A stretch of 64,000 nt of DNA from assembly GCA_950295325.1 (NCBI GenBank), contig OX485804.1:7502001-7566000 (forward strand). Reading direction: 5' to 3'. Under the pieces are notes generated by a model that saw only the letters and a program-made list of their open reading frames with translations, made no database searches and was not told where the DNA came from. Shown here in pieces: positions 58,778-64,000 of the stretch. Origin of the DNA: Polytrichum commune (Eukaryota; Streptophyta; Polytrichopsida; Polytrichales; Polytrichaceae). The position numbers and the translations under genes were made by a program. How positions within the stretch are numbered: the stretch's first letter is position 1; the number at the start of each line of letters is the position of its first letter.

Positions 58778-60193
58778 ATGATGGAAAGCGGGGGATTCGC
58801 ACGGCCCGAGGCCGAGATCTCGCTGTTTCATTCCATACAGATAGCAGAGGAGCACGTGCCATCACGACCGGTGGAAGCATCAGAGGGGCTGTCGGAGCAG
58901 CAGCAGCAGGAGGCGGCGCAGGTGTTGTCTGGGAATCCGAGCGCCGTGCGGGCTGCGGTGTCGTCGGGGGAATGCTGTAGGCGGGAAGTAGAGGAGATGA
59001 CGGACACGGAGGAAAGAGGAGGAGGAGGCGTGTGGGGAGAGGAGCAAGAAGAAGGGGAGCGAGGTCGGGCGAGGGATCTTCGACGGAGGAGCAAGAACTG
59101 GACAGTAGAGGAGACGCAGCAGCTCATTCGCTTGCGCACGCAGATAGAGCCTCGGTGGCAAAAGACGAGCAAGAAGACGGAGCTGTGGTGGGAAATTGCG
59201 GAGGCCTTGCAGCGGGAGAACATGCTTCGAGGAGAACACATGTTCCGAGATGCCAGGAGTTGCAGTGTGAAGTGGGAGAAACTCATGGCCGGGTACAAAG
59301 ATGTTCGCGACGGGCTGAAACCCCAGAAGGAGAATCCCTTCTACGACGAACTGATGCTGCTCATGACTGGGAAGTCCACGACGAACATGAAGCGGGAGCG
59401 CGCGGGAATGGAAGGGGATGTTTGCAGCAGCGGGCAGCACAAGGAAGGGTTGACGGAATCGGCCGCGGAATTACCCCAGGGCACGGTGCTGGAGGGAGGG
59501 AGTCCGGCGACGGAGAAGGAAGGATTGGACTCTGCAGTGTACGAGGACACCGAGGGACCCAGCAGGAAGAAGGCACGAGGGGGAGGGCCGGAGCACAAAA
59601 GCCCCGTGGCTGACATGGCGGCAGCAGTGGAGAGGACGTTGGAGACGCTCCTGACGCGTCAGCAGAACATTTTCAGAGAATTTCTGGAATCCATGGAAGA
59701 AAAGGAGCAGAAGCGGCAGGAGAAGGAAGACAAGTGGAGGGCGGAGGAGCGAGCGCAGCGCGACCTGCTGAACAATGCCTTGTTGGTGCTGACGCACAAA
59801 CTGGTGGGCGACCCCATCGGCGTGAGAATGCCGGAGGCGCCGAAGCCAGCCCCGGCCGTGGTGAGTAGCCCAGAAATCGTGGCGAAGCGATCGAGCGTTT
59901 GCAGGCAGCGGGACAAGAATTGGAAACGGGCGGAGGTGCTGCAACTGATCAAACTGCGAGGCGAGATGGACGTCCGGTTTCTGAAGCAAATGCGCAAGGC
60001 GCCACTGTGGGAGGAGATTGGCGGGTGCCTGTCTGCGCAGGGAATCAAGCGCGACGGGAAGCAGTGCAGAGAGAAGTGGGACAAGCTGATACAGGAGTTC
60101 AAGGATGTGACGGAGGGCAAGCGCGATCGTCGCACCAGCGTGTACTATGGTCCTCTGATTCCAATACTCGGGCGACCAGAGAAAGCGCAATAA
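58778..60193 (+). CDS. Trihelix (GT-2-like) transcription factor, two Myb/SANT-like domains, intronless, 471 aa
   Basis: An uninterrupted frame, with ATG at 58778 chosen because the frame upstream opens only at a TTG; a second ATG follows at once. Two trihelix domains are visible, at residues ~102-197 and ~381-465. Each has the three spaced tryptophans of the family: W108, W138 (preceded by W137) and W166; then W382, W411 and W434. Between them are a basic nuclear-localisation-like patch (PSRKKARG, ~261-268) and a long charged helix (~287-340) like the central coiled coil of GT-2 proteins, used for dimerisation. The N-terminal ~100 residues are acidic and Gly/Gln-rich. The plan matches plant GT-2-type DNA-binding regulators; target genes cannot be told. 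The gene is visibly GC-rich, unlike the AT-rich surroundings. Its stop lies only ~50-65 bp before a decayed FKBP copy, so its 3' UTR should consist of pseudogene sequence. Confidence 0.88.
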   Translation: MMESGGFARPEAEISLFHSIQIAEEHVPSRPVEASEGLSEQQQQEAAQVLSGNPSAVRAAVSSGECCRREVEEMTDTEERGGGGVWGEEQEEGERGRARDLRRRSKNWTVEETQQLIRLRTQIEPRWQKTSKKTELWWEIAEALQRENMLRGEHMFRDARSCSVKWEKLMAGYKDVRDGLKPQKENPFYDELMLLMTGKSTTNMKRERAGMEGDVCSSGQHKEGLTESAAELPQGTVLEGGSPATEKEGLDSAVYEDTEGPSRKKARGGGPEHKSPVADMAAAVERTLETLLTRQQNIFREFLESMEEKEQKRQEKEDKWRAEERAQRDLLNNALLVLTHKLVGDPIGVRMPEAPKPAPAVVSSPEIVAKRSSVCRQRDKNWKRAEVLQLIKLRGEMDVRFLKQMRKAPLWEEIGGCLSAQGIKRDGKQCREKWDKLIQEFKDVTEGKRDRRTSVYYGPLIPILGRPEKAQ

Positions 60194-60249
60194 TAACAAC
60201 GAAGACTCCCTATCCCATGCGGCACTTCGTCGTCATGCATCGGTAGACG

Positions 60250-61885
60250 GAAAATCTCGCAAAGCTGCATGACGGAAGAGTTTCGAGCAAGCCTCCCGAA
60301 ACCGGCATTGGAAGATGGTGTGTGTTGTCATCCGGCTACCTCCTTTGGCAATGCGTGTAGAACTGCTGCCGGAGGTGACGTCCTCCAGTGGCTCTAAAGT
60401 ACTGGTCACATTTGTGTGTTGCATTTTCAAGATTTTTGGTTATGATCGTACCGATTTTGAGTTCATCCAGTGTATTGCTGAACGTGGTTGTTTTGTTTGG
60501 GACAGGATTCTTTTACCTGCATCGAGCATTCCCGTGGAGACCATGAAGAAGGAAGAGATAGTCCTCCTAACAGGGAAACCTGAATGTAAGTGTACAGTGC
60601 ACAGAGTGCTGGTGTTATCTGGATGTGGATCGTGGTAGAGATGATGACCTGAATGTGAGCGGAGGAAGATGAAATGCTTTTCAGGTTCTTCTGTACTTGT
60701 ATCGTGTTCTTTGAGACATCTACCTGGAGTGGGATGTTCTGATGCCGTTACCAGCAGTTGTAAAAGTGTGTTTGTTTCGATGAGATGTGTCGTTCTGATT
60801 TTGTGTAACAGGTGATTTCGTAGGCAGAGGACGAGGACCTACTAAAGATTGCGGCTTTATTCCGTGAGGGGGCAATTTTCTCATTGAACTGGAACTTATG
60901 TCGTGGAAACTAGGATGAGATTAGTCAGATGGAAAAGAGATTAAGAAGGTTTGTGAGGCTGGAATCGGGTTCCGGAAAGGCCGATATTGGGATCATCTCA
61001 GAAATGTGAGCCGACTTCTCTCATATGACCCTTTTCAACCCTAGAATTATAGGCTTCTTTCGAAGAACCGTACTGAAGAGTTGTAGGGGTTGAGCTGGTT
61101 TTTGGAGTTGAATGTGGATGGTTGTGATTCTGCAGTGATCAACTGTTTCCCTGGCTTACTGTCAATGCATTGGGCTCTGGTCACCTGGAATCGATCCATC
61201 ACTCATTTGTAATAATTTGAATTGCTTAAAAACATGTGCAGTGATACATGCGGCCAAGTTCTAGGAGCTCTAGAAGAGCTCAAGGATATGTTGGGAACTG
61301 TACAGCGTAAAAAAGAAGTGAAGCTAATCAGGCACATGTTTTCTTACGTCAGCAAATTGGAAGCTGAAGAAATGCGAGGAAATAGTTGCGTTGGGAGATT
61401 ATTCATGTATATAATCGAAGGCCAGGATTTGGTTAGGAGCTACAGTTTTGAAGAAAGAGCATGATAGACAAATTTTGCACGGATTACAGTAGTTTGTGAA
61501 ATGTCATGCAGATGCTTGGGTATTGTGAAGATGAGGTTGAGTCTATGGTGTAGCCTGTAGAGTATTCTATAAACAAAATTGGTGCCTGTTGGTTGACAGG
61601 AACCAATGTGACAATGTTGATGTTAGTCCACTGGACATGGATGTAGCTGCATAGGCAATAGGTTAATTTGCAAGCTAGGGCGCTGTTATTGAGGAAGGAA
61701 TAGAAAACATCTGTTATGAGGCCCTACAATGTAACAATAATCTGTGTTCTCAAAGGATACTTTGACAAAGAATTCAATTTTGGAGCTGATATAAGATTAC
61801 TCAGGTTATGAATGTGTGGATATACAGCCAAAACTTGAAACTGCCTTTGAGATTTTTTATACACTAACTTGGAATGGGTATAAGG
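60250..61885 (+). pseudogene. Partial, intron-bearing duplicate of the ROF-type FKBP gene
   Basis: It follows the gene at 36-41 kb block by block on the same strand: exon 4 (~60255-60318), exon 5 (60506-60585), exon 6 (~60812-61005), the start of exon 7 (61242-~61262), then the middle of exon 11 (~61275-61377), intron 11, exon 12 (61600-61654) and about 230 bp of 3' UTR. Introns 4, 5, 6 and 11 are also recognisable, so this is a DNA duplication and not a retrocopy. Exons 1-3 are missing, and exons 7 (rest) to 11 (start) have been deleted. Exon 5 has lost one base, exon 6 carries stop codons, and exon 12 is shortened. It cannot make the FKBP. Short open frames across it (60315-60638, 61222-61464) are incidental. 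Confidence 0.9.
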
Positions 61886-61889
61886 GTGA

Positions 61890-64000
61890 GGCATCTAGAA
61901 CCGATAAAACAAGAGAGTTTGCAGGGAATCATTTTTCTTGCGAAGAAAAATATATTTCTAAGGAGAATGATCTTTGATTTCAAATTTTATAGCATGACTA
62001 TGGAAATTGCTACAAATTTCAAAGGGGTAAAATTTAGGATAACACAAAAATTGATATATAGGTTAACCCGTAACCGCTCTTGTAAAGGCTGATTCTTGGC
62101 TATGATAGTTTGTTAAACATCCTATAGTGAAGTTGTTTGTATGAGAGATTGCACTACCCTGGGGGGGGGGGCTACTTTTGCACACTTAGAAATAATACAT
62201 TCAATGTTTTCAGAATTAACCGTTACAACTATTTTACTAACTTGACATGTTGGGACCATGGCACCATCTCAAATGGCCCTTCACACTGTATCCTTTGATA
62301 TTTTATTGAATAGACATAATTCTATCCTTACCTAGTTTAAGGATCATCTTATCTAGTTCTATCATTACCTAGTTTAGGGATCGTCTTATCTAGTTTTCCT
62401 CCTTAAATGACAAACCACCCACACTTTTTGTCCACCATGCACCTTATTCATGGATCAATGTGAATCAACTACCCAAACTTAGAGGTCAACTTCATGAAAT
62501 CGTTTGTTCCGTTGGCATTGTGGAGGCTATGAAGGTGTTTAAAGTATTTTCAATATAATATATGTTATCTACTCTATATTGAAGTTGTTCTTAGAAGGTT
62601 TTGAGGTAGAGGGTGACACACAAGAAAATTGTTCAAATTTCATATAATTTGAAGCTCTAGCTTGCCTATTTTATGTTAGAACCTATAGATAAAGACACAA
62701 TGAAAATGTTTTCTTCTTATCTTGTCCTCAAAAGAGTTTAGTTTTGAGTTTGATTGTTTTCACTTGGAAACAAGTGAATTAAGTTTGAGAACTTCTTGGG
62801 AGCCATGAGGTTGGAGGAACTTGTATGTCTATATCTAGAGTATTTGTTGAAACCATAGAGTTTATGGGTGACACACCAAAGGCAAGATGCACCTCCAAAC
62901 ATTGGATGGTTGCCCATGATAACTTTATTGTGTGTAAAGTGTTTTGATTGCATAACATTACTTGGTTGATGAGGTGTGTTCATTTAAGAATAATGAGCTT
63001 GGGTGGGGCCCGCCACTCGTCCCGGTGTCTATGGTGGGTTCCCTAACAAATCACCCAATGTGTTGCCCGGTTGCCCACCTACCCCAGTTCCTTTGGTAGA
63101 ACCCCCAACATAAGTCATGTTGGTCACATTTGAATGACTAGGGTCCTAACGACTAGACACCTAATGATAACCCATGCCTAAAGTATTTCCCATTGGAACA
63201 ATCTAATTGAACTTATTCACATGCCGGTATCTAACATGATTGTTCCAAAATACTTCAAACATGTCCAGGTGTCCCACGGAACAAATCCCCCCTTTTGAGT
63301 AATGTTATATGTTTTCCAATGAGACATGAGATGTCAATTAAGAGTCTTCTATACATCATTCACTTGCTTCATATGATGTGAGATCTATGGAACTAGAAAG
63401 ATGATTAGAATGTACATCACGGATTTTGGTTCATGACAACTACCATGGGCGATGCACTAACACCCCCCCCCCCAAATTTGTTGCTAATATATTGCAACTT
63501 GGCTTATTGATCAAGGATTTCCAAGAGAGGCCCCTCTGTAACATGATCAATGGAAATGAGTAATTTTGATTATAAATGGGGAGACCAACATGTCATCATA
63601 ATTTAAAAGCTTCAGAAATAGATGGTAGCGAGAAAAATTGCTTGGCTTCATGTTGAGTTCCTAAAATGCCATGCCAGTTCAAGATGCGCATTCACACACA
63701 ACCGTTTGATTGGTTTATGGTTCTATTTTTGAGAGATAAAGTGGGACAAGGTGCATTGATGACACCACAACCACACAACTCTACCTTGCCTAACTACAAT
63801 ACAAGGTGTAGTTGGGAGTAGTTGCAATGGTTGAGTTCACTTTCCTTGGTTCCATTTTGTTTGGAATTACTATGTGGCACTGGTAGAGAACTTCAAAGCC
63901 ACAATAATGGGAGAGGATTTTAAGTAAACAATTTACTTTTAGCCTGCCAACCTTTTTTTAAATAAATAAATAAATAGGTATTTGCCTCTACTCCAAAAAT
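61890..64000. other. Intergenic, no gene recognised
   Basis: No protein-like frame. It contains a ~37-bp sequence repeated twice in tandem at about 62311-62393 ('ttctatc.ttacctagttta'), G and C runs at about 62161-62170 and 63463-63474, an inverted repeat around 'ggaacaatc'/'gattgttcc' (about 63196-63248), and an AAAT microsatellite at about 63960-63975. Confidence 0.5.

Noticed and set aside
59032-59613. 193-codon plus-strand frame overlapping the trihelix gene
   Set aside because: Out-of-frame shadow, R/G-rich and with no family; the trihelix frame explains the sequence.
58828-60199. Long minus-strand frames opposite the trihelix gene (156-242 codons)
   Set aside because: They are antisense shadows of a GC-rich coding sequence, Leu/Arg/Ser-rich without domains.
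60315-60638. 107-codon frame behind the trihelix gene as a new gene
   Set aside because: It runs through former exon 4, intron 4 and exon 5 of the FKBP duplicate, and starts at no meaningful site.
1-64000. CRISPR arrays, bacterial operons, riboswitches or Rho-independent terminators
   Set aside because: The window is eukaryotic with spliced genes, and no regularly spaced identical repeats were seen.

Overview
The window reads as nuclear DNA of a plant. The evidence is a 12-exon FKBP of the plant ROF type (three FK506-binding domains plus TPRs), a plant-specific trihelix (GT-type) transcription factor, telo-box motifs upstream of a housekeeping-type gene, and short GT-AG introns with CT-rich leaders. 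I cannot name the species or settle between seed plant, lycophyte, fern and bryophyte. Coding DNA is only about 4 kb of 64 kb; most of the rest is AT-rich intergenic DNA built from old, nested, non-autonomous transposons.

Three genes can be rebuilt with consistent splice phases. (1) Minus strand, 21428 to 17176: a six-exon, 243-residue homologue of Simiate/ABITRAM (FAM206 family) with a plant-type telo-box leader and an intron 1 that has been tandemly triplicated, copying part of exon 1 and its splice donor. (2) Plus strand, 36100 to 40737: a 579-residue ROF1/ROF2-type FKBP co-chaperone in 12 coding exons. (3) Plus strand, 58778 to 60193: an intronless 471-residue protein with two trihelix domains. 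Directly behind it (about 60.25-61.89 kb) lies a decayed, intron-containing partial copy of the FKBP gene (exons 4-7, then 11-12 and 3' UTR). This is a DNA-level duplication over about 22 kb that now abuts the trihelix stop codon.

Mobile DNA by region: 0-10 kb has short dispersed repeats (families A, C, G) and no gene; 9.95-10.35 kb holds a complete tRNA-derived SINE with a 13-bp target-site duplication; 24.9-27.2 kb has two Harbinger/Tourist-like elements (families D and B), one cut cleanly into an older family-E repeat; 32.7-33.6 kb has a D element and a foldback MITE with a near-perfect 36-nt-arm palindrome; 41.6-42.7 kb is a deleted pogo/Tigger-like element with a broken transposase C-terminus; 45.3-46.2 kb carries a Tc1-like transposase relic; 52.4-55 kb is a nest of MITEs inside MITEs; 56.8-57.4 kb is a TIR element with a small lysine-rich ORF. 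Family letters A-H are my own labels for repeats recognised by eye.

The three genes are not an operon and show no evident functional link. The FKBP is expected to act in the cytosol and nucleus as an HSP90/HSP70-linked co-chaperone, the trihelix protein in the nucleus, and the Simiate homologue in a poorly defined nuclear or actin-linked role.
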